Part shown: piece after piece, positions 26,201 through 34,720 of the stretch | Layout: each line of letters begins with the position of its first letter | How positions within the stretch are numbered: the stretch's first letter is position 1 | Origin: Planctomycetia bacterium | GTDB lineage: Bacteria > Planctomycetota > Planctomycetia > Planctomycetales > Planctomycetaceae | NCBI GenBank assembly: GCA_026400935.1 | Contig: JAPLNX010000168.1 | Span: 1-35,293, forward strand | Length of the DNA stretch: 35,293 nucleotides | Direction: 5' to 3' | Made by a program: the position numbers and the translations under genes | The notes under the pieces: generated by a model | What the model saw: the letters and a program-made list of their open reading frames with translations, nothing else | Told to the model about the DNA's origin: nothing | Databases searched by the model: none

Positions 26201-29200
26201 AGCACGTGGGGCAATTACCAGCAATCGGTTTCAACCTTTGAACTGCACGCGGGCCAGCACATCGAATTGGTGGCGAGTGGGGCGGTCTTCTTGCGAAAGA
26301 CGGGGACAAATTCCGTTGCGTTGTTTGCCAGCACGAATGCGACGACACCGATTGCAGGGACGCAACGCACCGTTCAGCCGCTCGACACGCTGGTCATCAA
26401 AGCAACAACGGGGACAACACTGCAACTATCGATCGACTTCTCGGCCGGATCTCCGGTACCGGTCGGAAGCGTGTTGGAAATCAATGGCTCAAATCAGAGC
26501 GGCGATCAGTTGCAGGTGTTGAACTCGAACGCTGCGTGGAATTGGACGTTGTCCGGTGACGGTGTGGGACAAGCGCGAGCGACATCGGTCGGCTTAATTC
26601 GCTTCAACGGCATCGGTTCACTGATTGGCGGTGCGGGAACAGATAATTTCGACATCGCGTCAAATGCGACTTGGCGAGGAACGCTCGACGGCGGCACAGG
26701 AAATGACACGCTCAACTTCCGAGCGATGACGGAGGATGTCAACGCATCATTGCTCGCCAACGCTGTGAGTTATCGAGCGAACGGTATGAACTTCAGTGGC
26801 TCGATCGGACACTTTGAAAATCTGGTGGGTGGTTTTGGCAACGACCGGCTGACAGGGGATGTGCAAGCAAATTCGTTGGTCGGTGGTGCTGGGAACGATG
26901 TGATTGCGAGCGATGCTGGCAACGACACAATTGTCGGCGGATGGGGTGATGATTCGATCAACGCAGGAAATGGAATCGATCTGCTGGTTGAATCGGACAA
27001 TGCCAACTTCACGTTGAGCGGCACAGCGTTGGTCAGCGCCTTGGGCAACGACACGCTGACCAACGTGGAACTCGCGAGGCTGACTGGCGGAGTCGGTGAC
27101 AATGTCTTGGATGCGAGCGGTTTCAGTGGCTCGGTCACATTGGACGGCGGCGTAGGGAATGACATCCTCCGAGACAGTGCCGGCGACGATCGTTTGATCG
27201 GTGGTCCTGGCAATGACGTTTACCAATTGAGAGCCGTCGGCAACGACGTCCTCAGCGAACTCGCTCAGGGTGGCAGTGACACGCTCGATTACTCGGTCGC
27301 AATTGCGGGAGTCTCGATCGACCTCACGAATGCGAAGCAACAGTGGCTGCGAATCGGACATCGTTTGACGATTGGAAACGAAATCGAACGTTTCGTTGGA
27401 TCGTCATTGAGCGATGCTGTGACGACGGCATTCGATCTGCCGGGCATCAGCAGTTTCGATGGTGGTGCCAATAGTGATCCGTCAACGGTCGATTCATTGC
27501 GTCTCCTCGCGGGCACTAATACGTGGACACTGACCGGTGCGACATCGGGACAGATCACAAGCCTGGGTTCCAACGTGCTGATTCCTTTCAGCGGCTTTGA
27601 GTCGCTCATCGGCGGAGACGGATCGGACACGTTTGTGATCAGCAAGAATGGGACGTTCCTCGGTGCGGTTGATGGTGGCGCGGGCACTGACAAAGTGGAT
27701 TGGTCACAAACGGCCAAGGGAAACAACGTCTTGTTGACCGGAAATTCGGAAAACGGTTTTGCAGGCTCTGAAGCCGCGTCGCTCAACGGTTTTCGCAACA
27801 TCGAAGCGTTGGTGGGAAGCAACGTGAGCGACTCATTGACCGGCCTAGCAACCGATGCCGCGTGGGATATTGGGTTAGGCCAATACACAAATTCGGCGAC
27901 CGGACGAAAACTGAATTGGTCGTCGTTTGAAGTACTCAACGGCGGAGTTGGGCAAGACTTCTTTGTGAATGTTCCACCGCAATCAACGACCGTATTGAAC
28001 GGCGGTGTCGGAAATAATTCTTGGCAGATTGTTGGTACGTGGTCACTAGCGTCGAGCCGTTTGCCTACTGGAATTACAAATGTGACCACGATTGTCGGAG
28101 CAGGTGCGGCGGATGTCCTCCTTGGCGCAAACACGGCGGGGACGTTCTTGATCACGTCTGAGGGAGTGACCGTTCCGGGGATCGCAATGACGTTTCAGGG
28201 ATTTGAAACTATTCGCGGAGGGACCGGCGATGACACGTTTGTGATTTCACCGAATACGACAGTCAGCAGCATCGACGGCGGCGGTGGTTCGCGCGATTTC
28301 TTGGACTACTCCCTCTTCACAACCGGAGTCAGTGTCAATTTGGGGACGGCTGCGGCAATAGGGACCGGTAGCGTCGTGAATATCGACGGCGTCCGTGGAG
28401 GTAGTGGAGATGACTCGATCGTCGGCGGCGTTAGCGGTGATTACCTCGACGGTGGATTCGGCAACGACACACTCGACGGGCAGTCCGGTAACGATACCTT
28501 GATCGGGGGCGCGGGCTTTGATGTGCTTATCGGCGGAGTAGGAACGGGAGATCGCTTTGTTGAAACTCGCGATGCCAATATCACGCTGACGAGTTCATCG
28601 TTGTCGTTCTCTGGTTTGCTTGAAGATTCGTTATCTGGAATCGAGCAGGTATCACTGACTGGCGGCGAATCGGCAAATGAACTGGATGCGACAGCGTTTA
28701 CCGGGATTGTCACGTTGATCGGCGGCAATGGCGACGACACGTTGCGCGGAACCGGTGGTAACGACAGCCTTGATGGTGGCGTGGGGAATGATCTGCTGGT
28801 TGGCGGCGCGGGAAACGACACCTTATTGGGAGGCGATGGCAGCGATCTCTTGGACGATAGCCCGATCGGCAACATGATCATTGGTGGCGCAGACAGTGAC
28901 GTGTTGCGAATCAGTGGAACGTGGTTACTGAGTGCGACGTTGCCCGTTTCGATCACGGGGATCGAGACGATCGTTGGCGGCAGCGCGTCGGACTCGTTGC
29001 AGGGATCAACGGCGGCAGAGAGTTTTTCGGTAGCGAGCGATGGAACGATCACTTCGCCATCGAGTTCGCTGACATTCTCCGGCTTTGAATCATTATCTGG
29101 TGGATCAGGACCGGTACTCGATACGGTCTTCGGAACGACTGGCGATGATCACTTCACGTTGGTGACTCCCGGTATGGTGCTACTCAATGGCGTCACAGTG

Positions 29201-30754
29201 CAAGGTTTCGAAGTGGTTGCCGGCAGCGCGGGGATTGATCGTCTACAAGGTGTTGAGAACGTGGCGGACACGCTGACGCTGACGCTGAGTGGCGTCAGCG
29301 TCGCTCGTTGGACCGGAATAAACTTCAGCGGTTTCGAAATTCTCGACGGCGGCGGCGGAACGACGCTCGACACTCTGAGCGGAACAGCCGGTAACGATCT
29401 GTTTCAGTTGAGTGAACCCGGTGCAGTGACGCTCAACGGTTTTACGTTGCGCGGTTTTGAAGTCCTGTCAGGCGGATCAGGTTCCGACCGTGTGCAAGGG
29501 ACCGACGCGGCGGCGGATTCGTTTGTCGTGACATCAACGGGAGTGAGCGTCGCTGGTTGGGACAACATGACGTTTCAGTCGATCGAGTTGCTGGCTGATG
29601 GAGGCGGCGGCAATTTCCTCGACACAATTTCCGGTGGTTCTGGCAGCGACACATTCTCGATCGACACGACTGGCGTGCTAAAGGTCTCCGGAATTTCGAT
29701 CACCGGTTTTGAAGTGATTTCCGGAGGTGGTGGGAACGATCGGCTTGTGGGAGTAGCAACGGCAGCAAATGTGTTTCAAGCAACAACGTCGGGCATTAAG
29801 GTCGGCGGCAGCTTGAGTAACATCCTGTTCGACAGCTTTGAGACTCTTGTGGGCGGTAACCTCAGCGACTCTCTGCAAGTGCTCGACGGTGCGACGTTCA
29901 CCGGTCTTTTTGATGGCGGTGCTGGCAGCGATGTTTTGGATTTCTCAGCGTCATCGTTCAGTCGCACAGTCACACTGACGGTCAGTTCGCCCAACGGCTT
30001 TGCTGGACGTGAGTCATCGGGTCTCGCATTTACCGCGACGGAGTCGGTGAAGGGCAGCAGCAGCAGTGCTGACTCGCTAACCGGACTCGGCGTAGCCGCT
30101 ACTTGGGACATTGCCGCCAAACAATACAAAGACGCAACGAAGACACCGCTTCGAGTACTGAAGTGGGACTCGTTTGAAAGCCTTGTCGGCGGGATCGCTC
30201 GAGACGTCTTTACGAACGCCACCGGAACAGCGTCCTACACCCTGAACGGCGGCGCTGGAGATGATCTCCTCGACGCTTCTGCCGCAACCGCTGCGATGAC
30301 AGTGATCGGCGGCGATGGCAATGACGTTCTCAAAGGTGGCCGCAACGCCGACTTACTCAACGGCGGATCGGGTAACGATTCGCTCGATGGTGGACTCGGT
30401 AACGACATCCTCTTTGGCGGAGTCGGCAACGATACGCTCAAGGGAGGTGCAGGCGACGATCAACTCGCTGGCGGCCAAGGGATCGATGCACTCCTCGGGC
30501 AAGAGGGCAACGACACACTCGTTGGCGGAAGTGGGATCGACAATCTCGACGGCGGACTCGGCAGCGACATTCTCGCACCACGCGCCGGCAGCGGGGCCAG
30601 CGACGCAGACACCGGACCTCTGCCGACCGCCGACGATCTGCTGATCACGACAGCGTATGTCCTTTCGTCTGAATACAACTGGCAGAGCCAAACGCTCAAA
30701 CCCTTCGAGTGGCTCGGCAATGAATTGGAAACAGACTTCGCGAGCCTGAAATAA
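23246..30754 (+). CDS. Giant RTX-type calcium-binding repeat protein with LEPR-XLL-like N-terminus
   Basis: This 2502-residue acidic, Gly/Asp/Asn-rich protein is probably exported or surface-bound. Residues about 1-45 are basic and end in VELLESRSLPSAV, matching the planctomycete LEPR-XLL type of N-terminal sorting motif. Calcium-binding GGxGxDxLx nonapeptide blocks lie at about 175-254, 1127-1330, 1715-1770, 1825-1872 and 2332-2446. An EF-hand-like DGNGDGVLD is near 299. Residues about 595-1010 are not RTX: they contain FSPDGQSIVVVYGD, GKMYLVGQPG and NASSDGTRVLFMS, suggestive of a beta-propeller. Between the RTX blocks are imperfect modules, including three of 83-84 residues. GAGGTG lies five bases before the ATG. 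No type I secretion genes are adjacent, and no PEP-CTERM-type tail is seen. It may be an adhesin, matrix protein or enzyme; nothing shows toxicity. Confidence 0.88.
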   Translation: MRILDWLCNVLSHDRSSCHRPHNRFHRRNRHFVELLESRSLPSAVAFTGDAHTAGVLWINLNESTPSTLSVNTTVIASASGPVDVVRVWVNGSQEVVRQSNTQVTLSNLHANLVGRIVITGDDNANIIDLSSLTERFGLQQSPESGGVRLLPTSSSDLQNLAVGSFYGVITMSVGGDDRIIGSPFNDFIDSGAGRDSVMGQAGDDELRGSDGSDILLGSLGNDRLDGGSDIDVLVGGYGSDQLNGGSDDDLLIGGTVDFAGGLMAGLMDLRDRWQTPTSNPEVRRQTLAPLSLTVLGMDGNGDGVLDRTAGGKPLDVTAIATRFVVPTSMAEAFNPANYGSNLPSGARFSARIDNEVVRVVSRVVTSDSETEVLVVERAAGASAKSHSAGQSLIVQPLAESPLRPNALWSDVMSTTVTQTLFDDFVSNTLTGGSGNDFFIVSDELLSWNDTHGDLQLNAADLVVDQQTDEGRYRAVNTTPDSHRLAVPTDGLAAPALGEFVNVVHGTVTRVAGDPGTPVLASDAIGGVGTEPYVWGGLTRPPYVTTPAYNVSSDLIQLGNYPAANGGLNDQRQLRFDYLLSSDAPADNQTTPTPIVVDIPSRNWRWSANPAEPNSEYGFVSGVGPNGLYSGVQKYRFLDSSEANNGSGLQQVYEHPSQTVVFTSFDPVRAGGLIFTSKSGLYFNPDNGHNYMLLVGNPRSANQPNEFDRTIVNAYVVDLDVAALPKEDVNGTTWPDPVVMSFRLTAPNGSVGFPTDSQPTNVDDFYFSPDGQSIVVVYGDSNGAGYRLLDVNWGTSSITPHVIPVTPVPQEDYPELRREDVRQNGFFPFLWHHVVFAEGASGKMYLVGQPGKWSKDSLSSPNIQYLAGGNTIGQLLRFDPMENKYAALTNPAFENIGASREQLSHASSTNTQNPGYVFVSYYSGDTPFSASSPAYKGAIVAINIEQPTGPQGAIVLAQHRTQGGDQYITQPMLNASSDGTRVLFMSTWGNYQQSVSTFELHAGQHIELVASGAVFLRKTGTNSVALFASTNATTPIAGTQRTVQPLDTLVIKATTGTTLQLSIDFSAGSPVPVGSVLEINGSNQSGDQLQVLNSNAAWNWTLSGDGVGQARATSVGLIRFNGIGSLIGGAGTDNFDIASNATWRGTLDGGTGNDTLNFRAMTEDVNASLLANAVSYRANGMNFSGSIGHFENLVGGFGNDRLTGDVQANSLVGGAGNDVIASDAGNDTIVGGWGDDSINAGNGIDLLVESDNANFTLSGTALVSALGNDTLTNVELARLTGGVGDNVLDASGFSGSVTLDGGVGNDILRDSAGDDRLIGGPGNDVYQLRAVGNDVLSELAQGGSDTLDYSVAIAGVSIDLTNAKQQWLRIGHRLTIGNEIERFVGSSLSDAVTTAFDLPGISSFDGGANSDPSTVDSLRLLAGTNTWTLTGATSGQITSLGSNVLIPFSGFESLIGGDGSDTFVISKNGTFLGAVDGGAGTDKVDWSQTAKGNNVLLTGNSENGFAGSEAASLNGFRNIEALVGSNVSDSLTGLATDAAWDIGLGQYTNSATGRKLNWSSFEVLNGGVGQDFFVNVPPQSTTVLNGGVGNNSWQIVGTWSLASSRLPTGITNVTTIVGAGAADVLLGANTAGTFLITSEGVTVPGIAMTFQGFETIRGGTGDDTFVISPNTTVSSIDGGGGSRDFLDYSLFTTGVSVNLGTAAAIGTGSVVNIDGVRGGSGDDSIVGGVSGDYLDGGFGNDTLDGQSGNDTLIGGAGFDVLIGGVGTGDRFVETRDANITLTSSSLSFSGLLEDSLSGIEQVSLTGGESANELDATAFTGIVTLIGGNGDDTLRGTGGNDSLDGGVGNDLLVGGAGNDTLLGGDGSDLLDDSPIGNMIIGGADSDVLRISGTWLLSATLPVSITGIETIVGGSASDSLQGSTAAESFSVASDGTITSPSSSLTFSGFESLSGGSGPVLDTVFGTTGDDHFTLVTPGMVLLNGVTVQGFEVVAGSAGIDRLQGVENVADTLTLTLSGVSVARWTGINFSGFEILDGGGGTTLDTLSGTAGNDLFQLSEPGAVTLNGFTLRGFEVLSGGSGSDRVQGTDAAADSFVVTSTGVSVAGWDNMTFQSIELLADGGGGNFLDTISGGSGSDTFSIDTTGVLKVSGISITGFEVISGGGGNDRLVGVATAANVFQATTSGIKVGGSLSNILFDSFETLVGGNLSDSLQVLDGATFTGLFDGGAGSDVLDFSASSFSRTVTLTVSSPNGFAGRESSGLAFTATESVKGSSSSADSLTGLGVAATWDIAAKQYKDATKTPLRVLKWDSFESLVGGIARDVFTNATGTASYTLNGGAGDDLLDASAATAAMTVIGGDGNDVLKGGRNADLLNGGSGNDSLDGGLGNDILFGGVGNDTLKGGAGDDQLAGGQGIDALLGQEGNDTLVGGSGIDNLDGGLGSDILAPRAGSGASDADTGPLPTADDLLITTAYVLSSEYNWQSQTLKPFEWLGNELETDFASLK
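29117..29869 (+). repeat. Three tandem 83-84-residue modules within the RTX protein
   Basis: Units begin at 29117, 29366 and 29618 (periods of 249 and 252 bases), each starting with LDT and a GTxGxDxF-like block, then a GxxxxNG/SGxxxxGFEVxxGxxGxDR segment, an A-rich linker and a GVSVxxW or GIKVGG strand. The exact multiple-of-three spacing and conserved order show internal duplication; the units have diverged at the DNA level. Confidence 0.75.
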
Positions 30755-30842
30755 CTGATTGCCGAGAAGTTATCGCCATACAAGCACGACGCGCAAGCGA
30801 GTGGTGCGAGTCAGGCTAAACCTCAACCAAGCGAAGTCCTCC

Positions 30843-30871
30843 AACCCCACCGAGACAAGCTCGGTCGGGTT
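30843..30871. terminator. Hairpin between convergent genes
   Basis: A 12-bp stem with one mismatch (30843-30854 with 30860-30871) encloses the loop ACAAG. It lies between the ends of the plus-strand RTX gene and the minus-strand cytochrome-WD40 gene. There is no U-run on either side, so it is either a non-canonical bidirectional terminator or another palindromic repeat. Confidence 0.5.
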
Positions 30872-30930
30872 ACTTGATTGAGGACTAAAGCCGCCGACAG
30901 GCACCTCATTCAACGACCAATGCTTACGAC

Positions 30931-32304
30931 TTACGGCGCTTGCCAAAAATGCAGTTCCCCTGCTGAATCGCCACAAATCAGAGTGCGTCCGTCATGGCTG
31001 ATGCATGTCGTGATTGGGACTGCGCCGGAGACCTCAAACGATTTCGTGGTCTGCCCATCGGTAGCCCACAGACGAACAACTCGATCACGCCCTGCCGTCA
31101 GGAGATTGCCGTTGCGATCGAATGATGTGCCGAGAACTCCATTGCGCAGACGACCATAAACACCGTCAGCCCGCTTCGGCGGATGTGCGTTCTGCTTCGA
31201 GATCGCGGGCCAGCCATCGACCGTGTCCCACCAGATGAGCAGGCCGTCTTCTCCTGCGGTCGCGAGTACTCGGCTGTCGTTGCGCCAATGCAGAGACGGG
31301 ATCGACGCTTTGTGTTCGGCAAGCGTCAGCAGGATGCCGCCGGTCTTTGGCTCCCACTGATGCAATCCGCCCGAACGATCCGCGGTCGCCAGCTTGTTAC
31401 CGTCGGGACTGAAGCCGATCGCGGTGATCCAATCGGTGTGGCGAGTCAGCTTGTACTTCAACAATCCATCGCTCGTCCCGTAGACCTTCACGATCTTCCC
31501 CGATCCGCCGATCGCGACCAACTGTTGATCAGGGCTGAGATCGGCCGCGAGGACCGCGTCGAGTTCATCGCCAATCTCGGCCAACCGCTTGCCCGAACGA
31601 ACATCGAACAAGACCGCTTTGCCCGACTGCACCGGTTTGCCGCCCGCCACCAGCAAGACGGCTCCGTCGCGGCTGAAGCGAATGACGTGCGGAACTCCTT
31701 CGGGGAACGGCAAGACTCCGATGTCCTTCTGCGTTTGGATGTCGAGCAATCGAACGTGTTCTTGTCCGGCGACTGCGACCAACGGTGCCCACGGACTCGC
31801 ATCCATCGCGACGATCGGCAGCTTGTGATTGAGTTGCGGCAGCGTCACGACCGGCAACTTCTCCGGCATCGGCGGCGGACCATCTGGCTTCGCCATCGCA
31901 CCGGCTGTCGGCTTGAACGTGAGATCGCGATTCGTCGCGAGCGACTTACTCTCCGCCGATTCGCGCATTCCATCCGTGATCCATGCGAGGATCAATTTGA
32001 CTTGAGCTTCCGGCAGTGGCGGTTGATTGAGCGGCATCCGCGCTTCGGCGTCTTCGTTCGTGATCGCTTGATAGAGCAAACTCGCACTCGCGCGCCCCGC
32101 GACGACCGCCTTGCCGCCGCTGCCCCCCTTGAGAGTCGACTCGAAGTTCTGGAGGTTCAAGCCGGCCTTCTGTTGATCGTCCCCATGACACTTCAAGCAA
32201 TGCTGCCGAAAGATCGGCTTGATGTGATCGTTGTAATTGACCGGCGTCTTCTCGTCGGCGAAGGCCGTCGAGGTCAGGGCGATGAGTGCGACGAGGTGTT
32301 TCAT
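30931..32304 (-). CDS. c-type cytochrome domain fused to a WD40 propeller
   Basis: This 457-residue exported protein has a short signal peptide ([16 protein letters not shown], likely cleaved before Asp17). A planctomycete cytochrome-c-like domain follows, with heme motif Cys36-x2-Cys39-His40 and a MPLNQPPLP block near residue 95, where a Met might be the distal ligand. From about residue 165 WD40-type repeats form a propeller ([49 protein letters not shown]). It probably works in the periplasm with the DUF1549/DUF1553 protein encoded just upstream on the same strand, but its reaction is not known. A 193-bp palindromic repeat lies between the two genes. Confidence 0.92.
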   Translation of the reverse strand: MKHLVALIALTSTAFADEKTPVNYNDHIKPIFRQHCLKCHGDDQQKAGLNLQNFESTLKGGSGGKAVVAGRASASLLYQAITNEDAEARMPLNQPPLPEAQVKLILAWITDGMRESAESKSLATNRDLTFKPTAGAMAKPDGPPPMPEKLPVVTLPQLNHKLPIVAMDASPWAPLVAVAGQEHVRLLDIQTQKDIGVLPFPEGVPHVIRFSRDGAVLLVAGGKPVQSGKAVLFDVRSGKRLAEIGDELDAVLAADLSPDQQLVAIGGSGKIVKVYGTSDGLLKYKLTRHTDWITAIGFSPDGNKLATADRSGGLHQWEPKTGGILLTLAEHKASIPSLHWRNDSRVLATAGEDGLLIWWDTVDGWPAISKQNAHPPKRADGVYGRLRNGVLGTSFDRNGNLLTAGRDRVVRLWATDGQTTKSFEVSGAVPITTCISHDGRTLICGDSAGELHFWQAP

Positions 32305-32314
32305 GGTTCAACCT

Positions 32315-32507
32315 TGGAGTGCTGCGGCTCGACGCAGCCCTCCATTTCTAGCGGCAAGTGGTGTGATTGACTGTGAGATTCTGTCGTGAGGTCGCGGGTC
32401 GAACAGGTGAGTTTCATCAGGCGGGTCTCCTCACGACGACGTTTTAAGAGCACTCGCCGCCGTAGAACCGCTAGGAATGGAGGGCTCCGTCAAGCCGGAG
32501 CACTCCA
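32315..32507. repeat. 193-bp element with 40-bp inverted ends, GGAG-type REPIN-like
   Basis: The arms at 32315-32354 and 32468-32507 pair at 36 of 40 positions around a 113-base spacer. The outer ends read TGGAG and CTCCA. Each arm contains a perfect 6-bp hairpin (GCTGCG/CGCAGC on the left, GCTCCG/CGGAGC on the right). It fills almost all of the gap between the DUF1549/DUF1553 and cytochrome-WD40 genes. No open frame of note is inside. Confidence 0.9.
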
Positions 32508-32512
32508 GGGGA

Positions 32513-34720
32513 TCAATGATTGAATCCAAACTCGGTCGATTGCAGCAGGCTGCCGAAGATGTCCTCATAGACTTTGCGATCCTTCACGTTGTCGCCAACC
32601 AGATCACGCATCGCGGCGCGTTCTTCCGAGGTCGGCTTGCGGCTCAGCGTGCGAACGAACATTTCTTCGATGATCTCTTCCGGCGACTTCCCGGCCGCGA
32701 GCAGTTTGGGAACGACTTGTCCGCCGCCGACTCGGCCGTCGATGGTGTCCCCCACCAGCAGATGCAACGCTTGCGACAAGTTCGATTCGGTGCGCGTTTC
32801 GCAGACGCAGATCGAACCGCGTCGCGAGCGGCCGAAGGTCGCGAAGAACGGATCGCCGGCGTTGGGGCCTTCGGTGTCTCCCGGCGTGCGCGGGTAGTAC
32901 TGGATCGCCTTCGTTCCGCGCGGGAAGTAGGAAAAGCCCCGTTCGCTCGACGTCGCGACGACGATCGCATCGAGCAGCACGTCGGCTCGCAGACGGCGCA
33001 AGCGGCTGCGTGAGAACTGGCGAGTGTCTCCGGAGTTCGTCCCGTTCGGCTGGCTTGAAAGCTGATAGACGCGCGACGTGCAGATGTCTCGGACGAGCGT
33101 CCGCAGATTGAATTTTGATTCCGCGAAGCGTTTCGCCAGCGCGTCGAGGAGCGGCTTGTTTGTCGGCGGGTTGCTGATCCGCATGTCATCGACCGGCTCG
33201 ACGAGTCCGCGTCCGAAGAAGTGCGCCCAAATGCGGTTGGAAAAGTTGCGGCCGAAGTGCGGATTGTCCGGTGCGGCCAGCCATGCGGCGAGCGCCTGCC
33301 GCTTGTCGCCCATCTCAGGCACGGCGGCCTCGCCACCGAGCACGGTCGCCGGAACCGGGCGGTCGTCGACCAGATGCTTGGCCGGAGCCATCGAGCGGTC
33401 GTTGAAGATATACATCTCGCGCGGCTCGGCCCCGAGTTTGCGTTTCATCCCGGTGAAGAAACTGACGAAACCGTAGTAGTCATTCATCGTCCAACGATCG
33501 AACGGATGGTTGTGGCACTCGGCACATTGAATCTGGATGCCCATCGTGAGCTGCGAGAAGTTGGCCGCGAATTCCTTGGGCGTGAACCGCGTGTTGTGGA
33601 CGAGCATCGTGTAAAGATTGGCCGGGCCGTTCGTGAGATTGCTCCCGGTCGCGGTGACTTGATCGGCGACGAACTCGTTGAAGGGGCGGTTCGATTTGAT
33701 CTGCTCGTGAATCCATTGGTAGTACGCTTCCGCCGCCTTCACGTCGGTCCCCGTCGGCGCGTAGCCACCTCCCATCAGCCGCACCCACTCGGCCCAAATC
33801 GCCGTCCAGACTTGCGAGAACTCTTCGCTCGCCAGCAGTTGATCGACCAGCGCGTCACGCTTCTTGGAATTCGCGTCGTTCAGGAAGGTGCGGTACTGCT
33901 CGACCGTCGGCGGCACACCAGCCAGATCGAGATAGACCCGCCGCACGAAGGTCTCGTCGTCGCACAATTCAGACGGCAGCAAGTGCAGCTTCTGGAGCCG
34001 GTCGTAAACCAGCTCGTCGATGTAGTTCGCCGCCGGCGGATTGCTCCACTGATACGCCGAGTCCTTCGGCAACACGATGACTTCCGAGCCGATGGTGAAC
34101 CGGTTGAACCGCGCAAACACAAACGTGTCGCCCCGTTTTCCGGGAGTGACGACACCATCCGCGCTGATGGTCGCAGCGTCCGGGTTGTTCGACACGAACA
34201 ACGCCAGCTTGCTGACGTCGCGCGTGGTCCCGTCCGAGTACCTCGCTGTCACAACTGTCGGCTTCGGCTTTGCGCCGACGTCAAATAACAGCCGATCCGG
34301 TTCGAGCTTGATCTCGACCGGCTCCGGCACATTCGCAGGATCATCGGGAGCACCCGCCTCGATCCACTTCAGCAACGTCTGATAGTAAGGACTCTCAACA
34401 TCGAACCGCTTGCCGCCGGTATGCGGCACCTGCCCGCTCGCCTTCTTGAGTATCAGACTTTCGCTCGGCGCGGCCACGTTGACTCGCCGGCCGATCAACT
34501 CCTGAGTCAGCCGAAAGTAATCGCCCCGCGCGTCATAGCCGAAGAGCGACAGCATGAAGCCGTCCTTCCCGCGTGCCGAACCATGACAGGTTCCTGAGTT
34601 GCAGCCGGCACGAAAGAAGACCGGCATCACATCACGCCGGAAGCTTGGCGCTTCGGCGAATAAGTCCGATGAAACGGGAATAAGAAACACGTTCAAGAGA
34701 ATGATTAGATTGCGATTCAT
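32513..34720 (-). CDS. DUF1549/DUF1553 protein with N-terminal cytochrome-like and Ig-like parts
   Basis: This 735-residue exported planctomycete protein uses ATG 34720, which overlaps the stop of the upstream gene as ATGA and gives a clear signal peptide (NLIILLNVFLIPVSSDLFA). An upstream in-frame extension of 31 residues is rejected. Domains in order are: a cytochrome-like segment with an unusual Cys40-x4-Cys45-His46; a bacterial Ig-like (BIG2) stretch around residues 145-220 (ARYSDGTTRDVSKLA, GVVTPG); DUF1549 from about 235, with a second motif Cys399-x2-Cys402-His403; and DUF1553 from about 470 (NRIWAHFFGRGLVEPVDDMR) to the terminal STEFGFNH. Unlike the homologue at 2890, DUF1553 has no coiled-coil insertion. 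The cytochrome-WD40 gene follows after a repeat. Confidence 0.93.
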   Translation of the reverse strand: MNRNLIILLNVFLIPVSSDLFAEAPSFRRDVMPVFFRAGCNSGTCHGSARGKDGFMLSLFGYDARGDYFRLTQELIGRRVNVAAPSESLILKKASGQVPHTGGKRFDVESPYYQTLLKWIEAGAPDDPANVPEPVEIKLEPDRLLFDVGAKPKPTVVTARYSDGTTRDVSKLALFVSNNPDAATISADGVVTPGKRGDTFVFARFNRFTIGSEVIVLPKDSAYQWSNPPAANYIDELVYDRLQKLHLLPSELCDDETFVRRVYLDLAGVPPTVEQYRTFLNDANSKKRDALVDQLLASEEFSQVWTAIWAEWVRLMGGGYAPTGTDVKAAEAYYQWIHEQIKSNRPFNEFVADQVTATGSNLTNGPANLYTMLVHNTRFTPKEFAANFSQLTMGIQIQCAECHNHPFDRWTMNDYYGFVSFFTGMKRKLGAEPREMYIFNDRSMAPAKHLVDDRPVPATVLGGEAAVPEMGDKRQALAAWLAAPDNPHFGRNFSNRIWAHFFGRGLVEPVDDMRISNPPTNKPLLDALAKRFAESKFNLRTLVRDICTSRVYQLSSQPNGTNSGDTRQFSRSRLRRLRADVLLDAIVVATSSERGFSYFPRGTKAIQYYPRTPGDTEGPNAGDPFFATFGRSRRGSICVCETRTESNLSQALHLLVGDTIDGRVGGGQVVPKLLAAGKSPEEIIEEMFVRTLSRKPTSEERAAMRDLVGDNVKDRKVYEDIFGSLLQSTEFGFNH

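Noticed and set aside
27289-28155. Long minus-strand frames inside the RTX gene (also 26747-27361, 28441-29052 and 29776-30222)
   Set aside because: Pro/Ser-rich antisense of Gly/Asp repeat codons, a regular artefact of RTX genes.
30240-30580. CRISPR-like regular repeats
   Set aside because: The spacing is that of the coding nonapeptide (about 27 bases), units are degenerate and in frame, and there are no unique spacers or cas genes.
23246-30754. Hemolysin or toxin function for the RTX protein
   Set aside because: RTX repeats only show calcium binding and export; no lipase, pore-forming or acylation partner was seen, so no toxic role is claimed.
31183-32370. 395-codon plus-strand frame opposite the cytochrome-WD40 gene
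   Set aside because: Antisense shadow; the minus strand has a signal peptide, heme motif and WD40 repeats.
33221-34288. 355-codon plus-strand frame opposite the DUF1549/DUF1553 gene
   Set aside because: Arg-rich antisense translation with no motif, lying fully inside a well-supported gene.
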